Of a DNA stretch of 62,091 nt, positions 24,572 through 33,856 are shown piece after piece (positions within the stretch are counted from its first letter, which is position 1; each line of letters starts with the position of its first letter). Source of the DNA: Acidobacteriota bacterium (lineage in GTDB: Bacteria > Acidobacteriota > Vicinamibacteria > Vicinamibacterales > 2-12-FULL-66-21); the NCBI GenBank assembly GCA_003222675.1, contig QHWT01000039.1, positions 1-62,091 of the forward strand, read 5' to 3'. The notes under the pieces were generated by a model. The model saw only the letters and a list, made by a program, of their open reading frames with translations, had not been told where the DNA came from and made no database searches. Made by a program: the position numbers and the translations under genes.

Positions 24572-27448
24572 ATGAGGGACTGCCAGCCCATGCATCCAGT
24601 TGCCGTGGACGGAAAATTCCTCTTGGCGGGAAACCGCCGGTTCCTCATAAAGGGAGTCACCTACGGAACGTTCGCGCCGCGGCAGGACGGGTCTCAGTAC
24701 CCGCCCGCCGAGGTCGTCAGTCGGGATCTCTCGGCGATCGCGAACGCCGGCTTCAACACCGTTCGCGTCTATACGCCACCGCCGACATCGCTTCTGGATT
24801 GCGCGCAGGCTGAGGGACTCCGGGTGATCGTCGGCCTGCCGTGGACGCAGCACGTCGCGTTTCTCGACGGCCGCGCGATGAGTGACGGCATCCGCCGCGA
24901 CATCGCGAGTCAGGTGCGAGAGCTCGCGCCGCATCCCGCTGTGCTGATGTTCGCGCTCGGAAATGAAATCCCTCCCGGTATCGTCCGCTGGCACGGCCGC
25001 ACGCGGATCGAGCGGTTTCTGCGAGAGCTCTGCGACGACGCGCGGGCAGCCTCACCCGCGTCGCTCTTCACATACGTCAACTATCCGCCGACCAGCTATC
25101 TCGATCTCTCTCCGTTCGATCTCTACGCGTTCAACGTATACCTGCACCACGAACACGACCTGCGTCAGTACCTTGGCCGGTTGCAGAACCTGTCCGGCTC
25201 GAAGCCGCTGCTGCTCGCTGAAGCGGGTGCGGACAGCCTGCGCGAGGGAAATGAAGCACAGGCCGCGATCACCGCCATGCACGTGCGCACGGCATTCGAG
25301 GAAGGCGCCTGCGGCGCGGTCGCGTTCGCGTGGACGGACGAGTGGTGGCGAGGTGGATCTGACGTCACCGACTGGGCGTTCGGACTCGTGGATCGGGATC
25401 GGCGGCCGAAACCGGCGCTCGATGCTGTGGCGCGTGCGTTCCAGGATGCGCCGTTCTCCCCGTCCGTGCGCGCATCGTGGCCGCGCGTGTCCGTTGTCAT
25501 CTGCGCGTACAACGCGGCCGACACCATCGGTGAATGCCTCGGATCGCTCGAGTCGCTGGAATATCCCGACTTCGACGTGATCGTCGTCAATGACGGGTCG
25601 AAGGATGCAACCGGCGCGATCGCGCATGCGTGGGCCGACGGTCACTCCGGGCGGCGGGTGATCGACGTGGAGAACGGCGGCCTCAGCCGCGCGCGGAACA
25701 TCGGCCTCGACCAGGCGACGGGCGCAATCGTCGCCTACACCGACGCAGACGTGCGCGTCGATCCGTGCTGGCTCACATATCTCGTTCAGCCGCTGCTCAA
25801 CTCCGAGGTCGTGGGGTGTGGAGGTCCTAACGTCGCGCCGGCTGACGATCCGCGCGTCGCGCAGTGCGTCGCCCGCGCGCCCGGTGGCCCGACACACGTG
25901 CTCCTCGACGACCGGATCGCCGAGCACGTGCCCGGCTGCAACATGGCATTCCGCCGCGAAGCGCTCCTCGCGGTCGGCGGCTTCAATCCCATCTACGTTC
26001 GCGCGGGTGACGATGTGGACGTGTGCTGGCGGCTGCAGGCGCGCGGATGCCGGATCGGTTTCGCGCCCGCCGCGCTGGTGTGGCATCGCCACCGCGGATC
26101 CGTCCGCGCTTACTGGCGACAGCAGGTCGGTTATGGCGAAGGAGAAGCCTGGCTCGCACTCAAGCATCCCGACAAGTTCGTTGGCGGAGACATGCTGTGG
26201 CGGGGGCGTATCTACAGCGCGCTGCCGTTCGTCCGCGGGTTGTACCGCGAGCGGCTGAACACCGGATGCTGGGGCACGGCGGCATTCCCCTCCGTCTATA
26301 ACGTCGGCGCGTCGGGCGTCTCGTACCTGCCGGCGTCTGCGGGATGGATCGTGCTGTCGCTCCTGCTGCTGGCAGCGGGGGCGCTGCTCGACCGGTGGTT
26401 CGCCGACGTCGCAACCGCGGCGCTCGCAGTGGGTGCAGCCGGACTTGCCGCGTCGATTGCGCGCGCGGCGCAGTTTGCCGCAGGGGCCGAGCTGCCGATG
26501 GGCACGGTTGCGCAGCGGATGCTCGTCGGCTGGCTGCACCTCGTGCAGCCAATCGCGCGACTTCGAGGGCGCATCCGCGGTCGTTTCGCCGCGCCATCGG
26601 ATCTCACCGCATCGGCCGCATCTACGACCGTGAAGTCGCTCCCGTCGATCGGCCGCGCCCTTGCGCTGACCGTGGGCATGCGCCTCGACCGACGCTTCTG
26701 GACCGAAAGCTGGACGTCGCTTCCGGCGCTGCTCGAGCGGCTCGTCACGGCGCTGCGGCACCAGCGCGGCGCCGGGCGCGTTGACGTGGATGAGGGATGG
26801 GCCGAGCGTTGGGACGTCGCGCTCCCGATTGGGGGCTTCGCGCGGCTCGAGGCGCGCGGGCTCGTTGAAGAACACGCGCGGGGCGCGTGCCTGGTGCGCA
26901 CGTCGACACGCGTGAGGCTCACAGCCGTCGGAATCGCGGCGCTCGGCGGTCTTGCGGCGGGCATCGCCGGCGCGATGCTGCTCGAACGCGGCGGCAACAA
27001 CGCCGGGTCGCTCGTGTTGGTCGTGATGTGCGCGTTGGCGCTGTTCTGGGCGCTCCGGCGCATCGTCCTTGCCAGCGCGCGAATGGGCGCGGCGATGGAC
27101 CATGTGGCGTCGCTGAGCGGGCTGCTGCCGCTCGGCGAACGGCCGTCGTGGCGGCCCGCCGTTGCGGGACTCGCGGCCGGCACGCTGCAAGCCGCAATGA
27201 TTATCGCGGTCGCCGCATTCTTCGTCATGACGGCGGCGCCCACGGTGTGGGATGCCGCCGACGATTATTTCCCCGCGCGGGCGAGGCCGGCGGCTCCCGT
27301 CGTGCGCCCCGCGTCCATCGTGATCGAAGCACCCGCCGTGCGCGTTGCGAAAGCGCCCGAGCGCCACGCGCCGAAAGGCGCAACGCCGCTACGTCCGCCC
27401 TTGACGCGGCGCGTCCCATCGGCTCTCTCCGATCGCCGGCGAACCTAG
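24572..27448 (+). CDS. glycoside hydrolase / GT2 glycosyltransferase fusion
   Basis: About 958 residues in three parts. Residues 1-295 form a clan GH-A barrel like GH2/GH5: the acid-base Glu is in FALGNEIPP (Glu132) and the nucleophile Glu in LLLAEAGADS (Glu217). Residues 305-560 are a GT2 domain (SVVICAYNAADT, VVNDGSKDATG, AYTDADVRVD as the DxD, GDDVDVCWRL). The rest has about five membrane segments and a Pro/Ala-rich tail. Such a protein could build and trim the same sugar chain. The ATG at 24572 is preferred; 24557 (GTG) and 24590 are alternatives. First gene of a five-gene operon. Confidence 0.85.
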   Translation: MRDCQPMHPVAVDGKFLLAGNRRFLIKGVTYGTFAPRQDGSQYPPAEVVSRDLSAIANAGFNTVRVYTPPPTSLLDCAQAEGLRVIVGLPWTQHVAFLDGRAMSDGIRRDIASQVRELAPHPAVLMFALGNEIPPGIVRWHGRTRIERFLRELCDDARAASPASLFTYVNYPPTSYLDLSPFDLYAFNVYLHHEHDLRQYLGRLQNLSGSKPLLLAEAGADSLREGNEAQAAITAMHVRTAFEEGACGAVAFAWTDEWWRGGSDVTDWAFGLVDRDRRPKPALDAVARAFQDAPFSPSVRASWPRVSVVICAYNAADTIGECLGSLESLEYPDFDVIVVNDGSKDATGAIAHAWADGHSGRRVIDVENGGLSRARNIGLDQATGAIVAYTDADVRVDPCWLTYLVQPLLNSEVVGCGGPNVAPADDPRVAQCVARAPGGPTHVLLDDRIAEHVPGCNMAFRREALLAVGGFNPIYVRAGDDVDVCWRLQARGCRIGFAPAALVWHRHRGSVRAYWRQQVGYGEGEAWLALKHPDKFVGGDMLWRGRIYSALPFVRGLYRERLNTGCWGTAAFPSVYNVGASGVSYLPASAGWIVLSLLLLAAGALLDRWFADVATAALAVGAAGLAASIARAAQFAAGAELPMGTVAQRMLVGWLHLVQPIARLRGRIRGRFAAPSDLTASAASTTVKSLPSIGRALALTVGMRLDRRFWTESWTSLPALLERLVTALRHQRGAGRVDVDEGWAERWDVALPIGGFARLEARGLVEEHARGACLVRTSTRVRLTAVGIAALGGLAAGIAGAMLLERGGNNAGSLVLVVMCALALFWALRRIVLASARMGAAMDHVASLSGLLPLGERPSWRPAVAGLAAGTLQAAMIIAVAAFFVMTAAPTVWDAADDYFPARARPAAPVVRPASIVIEAPAVRVAKAPERHAPKGATPLRPPLTRRVPSALSDRRRT

Positions 27449-27450
27449 TC

Positions 27451-29289
27451 ATGATTGATGTCTCGCTGGTCCGCTGGATCGCATCCTACATGCGGCCCTA
27501 CCGATGGCGCCTCGCGCTGCTGGCGCTGGTGTCGGTGGTGGAGGTTGGAGTCGGTGCGTTGACGCCGTGGCCGTTGAAGGTCGTGGTCGACAACGTGCTG
27601 TCGGGGCAGCCGATGCCGCACGGGTTTCTGCCTCTCGCGAGCCTTGCGGACCACGTGAGTCCCGCGACCGTGCTGGCCGTCGTCCTCCTCGCGGGACTCG
27701 CGCTGCAGATTCTCGACCAGTGGGTCTCGATGCTGCACACGCAGATCCAGGTGCAGACGGGGCAACGCCTGGTGTTCGACCTGCGCGCGCGGCTGTTCGC
27801 CCACCTGCAGGCGCTCGACATGCGTCATCACACGAGCGTCAGCGCGGGCGACGCCGTGTACAGGCTCGATGCCGACGCGTACTGCGTTGACAACCTCGTG
27901 ATGACGGGCTTGTTCCCGATGGGATCCGCGGCGCTCACGCTGATCGTCATGCTCGCGATCCTCGTGAAGATCGACCCCTTGCTCGCCACACTCGCCCTCA
28001 TCGTCGTGCCGTTCCTGTACTGGCTGCTGCGCGTCTATACCGGACCGCTCGGCGAGCGCGCTGAGAGCGTGAAGGAACTGGAGTCGACGCTGTCCGAGCG
28101 CCTGTACGAAACGTTCTCGGCGATCCGGGTGGTGAAGAGCTTCGCGCGAGAGCGATACGAACAGGAGCGCTTCGGCACGCGGTCCACGAGCGCCATGCAG
28201 GCGCGCGTGCGACTCACCTGGGACGAGTCGCTGTTCTCCCTCGCCATTACCGCCGTCACGATTCTCGGCACCACGCTCGTGTTGTGGGTCGGCGGCCTGC
28301 ACGTGCTCCGCGGGCAACTCACCGTCGGCTCGCTGCTCGTCGTCATCGCGTACCTCGGATCGGTGTATGGGCCGCTGTCCGCCATCGCGCACACGTCGGG
28401 ATCGCTGCAGGAGGCGCTCGCGAGCACGCGACGGGTCCGTCGTACGCTTGCCCTCGAACCTGAAATGAGCGCCGGATCACACGGGTCGCACGACGATCCC
28501 ATTCAGATGCGCGGGCACGTCCAATTCGACCGCGTGAGCTTCGGTTACGAAGGGCATCCGAGTGTTCTACAGGAGGTAAGCTTCGAGGCACATCCGGGCG
28601 AGATGGTTGCGCTCGTCGGGCTCACCGGCGCCGGCAAGACGACGGCGGTCAGCCTGATTCCGCGATTCTACGAGCCACTCGCCGGTCGTGTGTGCATCGA
28701 TGGCAGAGACGTTCGCGAGTACAGCCTGCGCGCGCTTCGCGAGCGGATCGCACTCGTGCTGCAGGATCCGGTCCTCTTTCGCGGGACCATCGCCGAGAAC
28801 CTCCGCTACGGACGGCTCGACGCCAGCAACGACGAGATCCGTCGCGCGGCGATTGCCGCCCACGCCGACGAGTTCGTCTCGCGCCTGGAGCAGGGGTACG
28901 ACACCGAGGTCGGCGAGTCTGGCAGCGGTCTGTCGGGTGGTGAGCGTCAGCGCCTCGCGATCGCGCGTGCGGTGCTGAAGGATGCGCCGATCCTGATTCT
29001 CGACGAGCCCACTTCATCGCTCGACGCGATCTCGGAAGAGATCGTCTTCAACGCGCTGAAGCGGCTTCGCGCGGGGCGGACCACGATCGTCATCGCACAC
29101 CGGCTCTCGACGATTCGCGACGCCGACCGGATCCTCGTGCTGGACCGCGGACGCGTCGTCGCGTGTGGCCGCCATGACGACATCCTCCGCACCAGCGATC
29201 TGTATCGGCGCATGTGGCAGCGCCTTGTCGTGGGGCGCTCCCTCGACGAACCGCTGACGATCGACGAGCTGACACAGGAGGCGCTGTGA
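27451..29289 (+). CDS. ABC transporter, fused permease and ATPase (exporter type)
   Basis: A 612-residue half-transporter: six membrane helices, then an ATPase with Walker A GLTGAGKTTA (about 390), LSGGERQRLAIARA (about 494) and LILDEPTSSLD. This is the MsbA/lipid-flippase exporter family, which would work as a homodimer. It begins two bases after the glycosidase-GT stop codon and overlaps the next gene, so it probably moves the glycan or glycolipid made by its neighbours. Confidence 0.9.
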   Translation: MIDVSLVRWIASYMRPYRWRLALLALVSVVEVGVGALTPWPLKVVVDNVLSGQPMPHGFLPLASLADHVSPATVLAVVLLAGLALQILDQWVSMLHTQIQVQTGQRLVFDLRARLFAHLQALDMRHHTSVSAGDAVYRLDADAYCVDNLVMTGLFPMGSAALTLIVMLAILVKIDPLLATLALIVVPFLYWLLRVYTGPLGERAESVKELESTLSERLYETFSAIRVVKSFARERYEQERFGTRSTSAMQARVRLTWDESLFSLAITAVTILGTTLVLWVGGLHVLRGQLTVGSLLVVIAYLGSVYGPLSAIAHTSGSLQEALASTRRVRRTLALEPEMSAGSHGSHDDPIQMRGHVQFDRVSFGYEGHPSVLQEVSFEAHPGEMVALVGLTGAGKTTAVSLIPRFYEPLAGRVCIDGRDVREYSLRALRERIALVLQDPVLFRGTIAENLRYGRLDASNDEIRRAAIAAHADEFVSRLEQGYDTEVGESGSGLSGGERQRLAIARAVLKDAPILILDEPTSSLDAISEEIVFNALKRLRAGRTTIVIAHRLSTIRDADRILVLDRGRVVACGRHDDILRTSDLYRRMWQRLVVGRSLDEPLTIDELTQEAL

Positions 29290-30404
29290 GGGTCCTCTTG
29301 GCCGGCATCATCGCGCGCTACCCACTCGGCGGCGTCACGTGGTGCTCGCTCATGTACCTGCTCGGCCTGCGCGCGCTCGGCCACGAGGTCTTCTACATCG
29401 AAGACACGGGCGAGTGCATCTACGATCCGGAGCAGAACACGCGCGCGCTCGATCCTTCGTACGGTCTGCGCTACATCGATGCGGCACTACGGCCGCATGG
29501 CCTCGGCGACGCCTGGAGCTTCGTCAACTACGACGGCTCGTACCACGGCGTGTCGCGAGAGCGGGTCGCCGAGTACGCACGGACCGCGGACCTCTTCGTC
29601 AACCTGTCGGGCGGCGCCTGGTTCTGGCGCGATGAGTACGCGAGCATCCCGCGGCGCGTCTTCATTGATTCCGATCCCGCGTTTACGCAACTGTCCATCG
29701 CGAAGAACGACGAGTGGTACGTGAAGTTCTTCCGCGGGTTCACCCATCTGTTCACGTTCGGATCGAACATCGGGACCAACGGGTGCACCGTGCCGACGGG
29801 AGACTTCAGCTGGCAGAAGACGTGGCAGCCGGTCGTGACCTCGCTGTGGCGGTCGGACGAGGCGCCGCAGCGCAACCGCTACACGTCCGTCATGAGCTGG
29901 ACGATCGAGAGCTTCACGGACGTCGGCGGCAACAAGGACATCGAGTTCCTGCGGTTTCTCGATCTGCCCGCGCGCGCCGGTCCACGGTTCGAGCTGGCGG
30001 TCAATGGGCCGCAACGCTTCCTGCAGCAGCACGGCTGGTCGACGCTGCCGGCAATGGACATCTCGCGCACCCCCGGCGGTTATCGCGATTTCATCCGCTC
30101 GTCACGCGGCGAGTTCGGCATCGCCAAGCACACCTACGTGGCGACACGCTGCGGCTGGTTCAGCGATCGTACCGAGTGTTACCTCGCCGCGGGCCGGCCG
30201 GCCATCGTCCAGGACACGGCGTGGACTCGACACCTGCCGTCAGGGGAAGGACTGCTCGCCTTCGGCACGGCCGAAGAAGCGGCGGAGGCGATCGCGCGCG
30301 TCGACGCTGATTACGCGCATCACGCGGCATGCGCGTCCGATATCGCGCGTGAACACTTCGAGGCTGCGACCGTGTTGTCGTCCCTGATCGAGAGGGTTTC
30401 GTGA
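29286..30404 (+). CDS. glycosyltransferase-like protein of unknown family
   Basis: A 372-residue soluble protein starting VRVLLAGIIARYPLGGVTWC. The N-terminal Rossmann-like strand and the C-terminal segment CYLAAGRPAIVQDTAW followed by LLAFGTAEEAAEAI look like a GT-B fold in which the tail closes on a nucleotide sugar. I do not recognise a CAZy family. GTGA overlaps on both sides lock it into the operon, which supports a glycosylation role. Confidence 0.75.
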   Translation: MRVLLAGIIARYPLGGVTWCSLMYLLGLRALGHEVFYIEDTGECIYDPEQNTRALDPSYGLRYIDAALRPHGLGDAWSFVNYDGSYHGVSRERVAEYARTADLFVNLSGGAWFWRDEYASIPRRVFIDSDPAFTQLSIAKNDEWYVKFFRGFTHLFTFGSNIGTNGCTVPTGDFSWQKTWQPVVTSLWRSDEAPQRNRYTSVMSWTIESFTDVGGNKDIEFLRFLDLPARAGPRFELAVNGPQRFLQQHGWSTLPAMDISRTPGGYRDFIRSSRGEFGIAKHTYVATRCGWFSDRTECYLAAGRPAIVQDTAWTRHLPSGEGLLAFGTAEEAAEAIARVDADYAHHAACASDIAREHFEAATVLSSLIERVS

Positions 30405-31471
30405 CGCGTTTGAGAATCGCGCAGATTGCGCCCGTGGCCACTGCCCTGCCGCCGTCCGGCTCGGGCTCCGTCGAGCTGATTACGTGGCTCTTGACGGAAG
30501 GGCTGGTACAGCGTGGCCACGACGTCACGCTCTTCGCAACCGGCGACACGCGCACGTCGGCGCGGTTGTCAGCCGTCTACCCGCACGGCTACTGGCACGA
30601 CGAGTCGATGTGGCCCTGGGAGCTCTATGAGATGCTCAACCTGGCCGCCGCGGTCGAGCGCGCTCCCGAGTTCGACGTCGTCCACTTCCAGGCGGCGTAC
30701 TACCCGATGTCGCTTGGATTCGCGCGGCTCTGCCCGGTTCCGCTGCTGCAGACGCTGCACCATTCACCGAGTCCCGAGGAAGTCCGCCTGTGGGCGCGAT
30801 ATCCCGAAGCCCCGTTCGTCGCGATCTCGCGCGAACAGGCGCGGCTGCTCTCCGGCCTCAACGTCTTCGATACGGTGCTTCACGGCATTGACACGGAGGC
30901 GTTCATCTTCCGCGAACTGCCCGACGACTACGTCCTGTTCCTCGGACGCTTCACCGACGGGAAAGGCGTGCTGCAGGCCATTGAGATCGCAAGACTGGCG
31001 GGTCTGCGGATCATTCTGGCCGCGCCCGAAGACGAGTACTACCAGCAGAAGGTCGCTCGGCTCGTCGACGGCGATCGTGTCATTTACGCGGGCGAAGTCG
31101 GCCACGAGCAGAAGGTCGCATTGCTCGGCGGCGCGCGCGCCCTGCTCTATCCGGTGCAGGCAGGCGAGCCGTTCGGTCTCGTCCTCGCCGAAGCGATGTC
31201 GTGCGGGACGCCGGTCGCCGCGCTCGATCGCGGCGCCGTGCGTGAGGTGATCGACGATGGGCTGACGGGCGGCATCTTTGCGGACGAACGCGCGCTGCTG
31301 GACGGACTGCCGCGCGTCTTCGCGCTCGATCGGCGCCGCATCCGGAACCGCGCGGTCGAACGCTTCGGCTCGATGCGCATGGTCGACGAATACGTCGGCG
31401 TCTACGAACGTTTGATTGATTCCATGCGCAGCATGAACGGGCGGCAATATGCCGCAGGCAGACGCGCGTGA
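30401..31471 (+). CDS. GT4-family glycosyltransferase
   Basis: A 356-residue GT-B retaining glycosyltransferase. It starts with RIAQIAPVATALPPSGSGSV, typical of GT4 proteins that begin with a Gly-rich loop, has VLFLGRFTDGKG at the second domain and the nucleotide-sugar motif GEPFGLVLAEAMSCGTPVAA (about 255-272), including the EX7E pair. GTG start overlaps the previous stop. Donor and acceptor cannot be predicted. Confidence 0.9.
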   Translation: MTRLRIAQIAPVATALPPSGSGSVELITWLLTEGLVQRGHDVTLFATGDTRTSARLSAVYPHGYWHDESMWPWELYEMLNLAAAVERAPEFDVVHFQAAYYPMSLGFARLCPVPLLQTLHHSPSPEEVRLWARYPEAPFVAISREQARLLSGLNVFDTVLHGIDTEAFIFRELPDDYVLFLGRFTDGKGVLQAIEIARLAGLRIILAAPEDEYYQQKVARLVDGDRVIYAGEVGHEQKVALLGGARALLYPVQAGEPFGLVLAEAMSCGTPVAALDRGAVREVIDDGLTGGIFADERALLDGLPRVFALDRRRIRNRAVERFGSMRMVDEYVGVYERLIDSMRSMNGRQYAAGRRA

Positions 31472-32277
31472 TACCGCGCACGGGCCCTCTCGCCGGCCGG
31501 CGGCTGCTCGCGATCTTCGCGCATCCCGACGATGAGTCGCTGGCGTGCGGGGGAACGCTGGCGTGGTGCGCCGCGCAGGGGGTGCGGGTCTCACTGCTGT
31601 GCGTCACGCGCGGCGAGATGGGGCAGCGGGCTCCGGGGACCAGCGACGAGACGATTCCGCTCGGCACGATTCGCCGCGGCGAGCTGCACGCGGCGGCGCA
31701 GCGTCTCGGCGTCGAAGACGTGATTGTCTTCGATCATCCGGATGGATCGCTCAACGGCGTCGACGAGCCGCAGTTGCGGAACGAAATGATCGTCGCGATC
31801 CGGCACGTCCGCCCCGATGTGGTGATCACGTTCGGCCCTGATGGTCTCTACTGGCACCCGGATCACGTGACGGTGCACGAGCGGGTGACGGAGGCGGTCC
31901 AACAGCTCGGCGCGTCTGCGCCGGCGTTGTTCTACGTCGTGTTCGCCCCCGGCGTGATGCGGCGCGTCGTCGAAACCGCGCGCGCGAACCCGGATGCGCC
32001 GCCAGACGTTTCGCTCTGGTCGCTCGACCCGGATGCGTTCGGCGCATGGGCGCCGGCCGCGACGCTCGTCCTGGATGCGTCGGCGTACACCCCACGGAAG
32101 ATCGAAGCGCTGCGGTGTCATCGTACGCAGGTGAGCGCCGCCAGCGCGTTGGCCTGGCTCACACCGTCGGAAGCGGAGCGGTTGCTCGGCCACGAGCACT
32201 TCGTGCGCGCCGCGACGGGTTACATGGGCCCTACGTTTCTCGACGCTCTACGTCCCACCTCGGCTCCCCTTCCATAA
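31468..32277 (+). CDS. PIG-L / LmbE-type deacetylase
   Basis: A 269-residue zinc hydrolase with AHPDDE at 18-23 and HPDH at about 130-133, the metal-binding signature of N-acetylglucosaminyl deacetylases such as PIG-L, MshB and BshB. In this operon it most likely removes an acetyl group from an amino sugar on the glycoconjugate. GTG start overlaps the GT4 stop. Last gene of the cluster; the following 262 bp hold a repeat and a promoter. Confidence 0.88.
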   Translation: MIPRTGPLAGRRLLAIFAHPDDESLACGGTLAWCAAQGVRVSLLCVTRGEMGQRAPGTSDETIPLGTIRRGELHAAAQRLGVEDVIVFDHPDGSLNGVDEPQLRNEMIVAIRHVRPDVVITFGPDGLYWHPDHVTVHERVTEAVQQLGASAPALFYVVFAPGVMRRVVETARANPDAPPDVSLWSLDPDAFGAWAPAATLVLDASAYTPRKIEALRCHRTQVSAASALAWLTPSEAERLLGHEHFVRAATGYMGPTFLDALRPTSAPLP

Positions 32278-32324
32278 CTCGATTCGCGTGCGATTGGACG
32301 TCCGGGTCGTGCGGAGCAGACGGT

Positions 32325-32498
32325 CTCACGCCGAGGCGCCGAGGCGCAGAGCACGCGAAGAAGGCTGCCGGTCAGCGCATTCGCCGCAGCCGCTTCCTGA
32401 ATGTGTTCTCCGCACCCATGCGTGCAGCCGTGATCCAGATCATCGCTTTGCGGTCGGCAGCGTGTTGTTCCTCTGCGCCTCATGCGCCTCTGCGTGAG
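32325..32498. repeat. near-perfect palindrome, CTCACGC..GAGGCGCAGAG family
   Basis: Left arm 32325-32351 and right arm 32471-32498 are inverted copies differing by a few bases, separated by about 119 bp with no clear repeat. It lies in the 262-bp gap after the glycan cluster. Confidence 0.85.
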
Positions 32499-32505
32499 GT
32501 CGTCC

Positions 32506-32533
32506 GTGACACGCTGATCACCCGATTTATAAT
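32506..32533 (+). promoter_or_regulatory. strong promoter with a leaderless start
   Basis: GTGACA (32506-32511), 16-bp spacer and a consensus TATAAT (32528-32533). The TTG start codon at 32540 is six bases after the -10 box, so the message would have no leader. Confidence 0.7.
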
Positions 32534-32539
32534 CACGGC

Positions 32540-33856
32540 TTGCCGACCCTGATTCGTTACGGAGGGACCGCGACACTTGCGGCCCTCATCACGCTGGCGG
32601 CGTCGCAGGTCACACTCGGCTCCCGGTGGTTCTTCGCGCTCGCCGCGGTGCCATGCGTCGTGTACGCCTTGCTGCTCCACCGGCTGTTCACGACAGCCGA
32701 CGCCCTCGATCGTCCGGATCCACCGCCCGCCCGGCGCGCGCGCCTGCTCACCATCGCGCTGCTCTTTGCCGTGGCGTTCCGTATTCCGCTGGCGACCCCG
32801 CGTGTCGGCGCGGACAACGACATGGTGCGGTACATGTGGGACGGGCGCGTGCAGCGCCTCGGCTACAACCCGTTCCTGGTGGTGCCCGCCGATCCGGCAA
32901 TGCAGCACACGCATACGGACGAGACCCGGCAGATGCCCAGCCGGCGCGCGCGAACCCCGTATCCCGCCGCCGCGCAGCTCTTCTTTCGTCTGGTGGTCAC
33001 GATCCACGAGTCCTCGCGCGCGATGAAGCTTGCGCTGGTCGCGTGCGATCTGCTGACGATCTGGGTGCTGCTCGCCTGGCTGCGGGAGACGCGGCGGTCC
33101 GAGTGGCTGGCGCTCGCCTATGCATGGAATCCGCTGGTGATCCTCGAGGTCGCGCACAGCGGCCACATCGACGCGCTCGGCGCGCTGTGGATCGCGATTG
33201 CCGCGTGGATGCTCAGCACCGGCCGCGGCATGCGCGCAGCGATTGCGTTTGTCATCGCGGTCGCGACGAAGCTCCTGCCCATCGTCCTCCTGCCGCTCTT
33301 CTGGAAGCGGATCCGGGTGCGCGACGGGTTTGTCGCCAGCCTCGTGCTGCTCGCGATGTACTTGCCGTTCTCGTCTGCCGGCGCCGTTCCTCTCGGCGCC
33401 GTTCCCAACGTCGTCGCGTTCATCCGCTTCAACGGGCCGCTGTTCAAAGGGCTCGCCGCGCTGACGAGTCCGCAGGGGGCCGCGGCCATCGCCGTGCTGT
33501 CGGGACTCGCCGTCGCTGCGTGGATGCGGCGGCGGCGGACTGCAGACGATCCGGCGGCGTGGGCCTGGCCAATGGCTGTCGCGCTCGCGTGCGCGCCGGT
33601 GATCTACCCGTGGTACCTCCTTTACTTCACGCCGTTCCTGTTCACGCTCGCGACCCTTCCGCTGATCGTGTGGACCTATTCCGCGATCCCGGTATACATC
33701 GTGTGGGAGCTCTCGAAGCACGGGCATCGCTGGTTCGTTCCCGCGCCCGTCCTGTGGATGGAATTCGGGATCGTTCTCACGACGATGATCTGGCTGATGC
33801 GCCGTACGCGCAGACGCGCCACGCTGGTGAGCGACTCCGTACCCACCACGACATGA
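32540..33856 (+). CDS. polyprenyl-phosphate-dependent membrane glycosyltransferase (GT-C type)
   Basis: A 438-residue protein with about ten membrane helices. The first periplasmic loop holds acidic residues (GADNDMVRYMWDGRVQRLGY) and NPFLVVP, the pattern of GT-C mannosyltransferases of the MptA/GT87 type that use lipid-linked sugars. The start is taken as TTG at 32540 because a consensus promoter sits just upstream. Its stop overlaps the next ATG (ATGA), which couples it, oddly, to DNA-repair genes. Confidence 0.78.
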   Translation: MPTLIRYGGTATLAALITLAASQVTLGSRWFFALAAVPCVVYALLLHRLFTTADALDRPDPPPARRARLLTIALLFAVAFRIPLATPRVGADNDMVRYMWDGRVQRLGYNPFLVVPADPAMQHTHTDETRQMPSRRARTPYPAAAQLFFRLVVTIHESSRAMKLALVACDLLTIWVLLAWLRETRRSEWLALAYAWNPLVILEVAHSGHIDALGALWIAIAAWMLSTGRGMRAAIAFVIAVATKLLPIVLLPLFWKRIRVRDGFVASLVLLAMYLPFSSAGAVPLGAVPNVVAFIRFNGPLFKGLAALTSPQGAAAIAVLSGLAVAAWMRRRRTADDPAAWAWPMAVALACAPVIYPWYLLYFTPFLFTLATLPLIVWTYSAIPVYIVWELSKHGHRWFVPAPVLWMEFGIVLTTMIWLMRRTRRRATLVSDSVPTTT

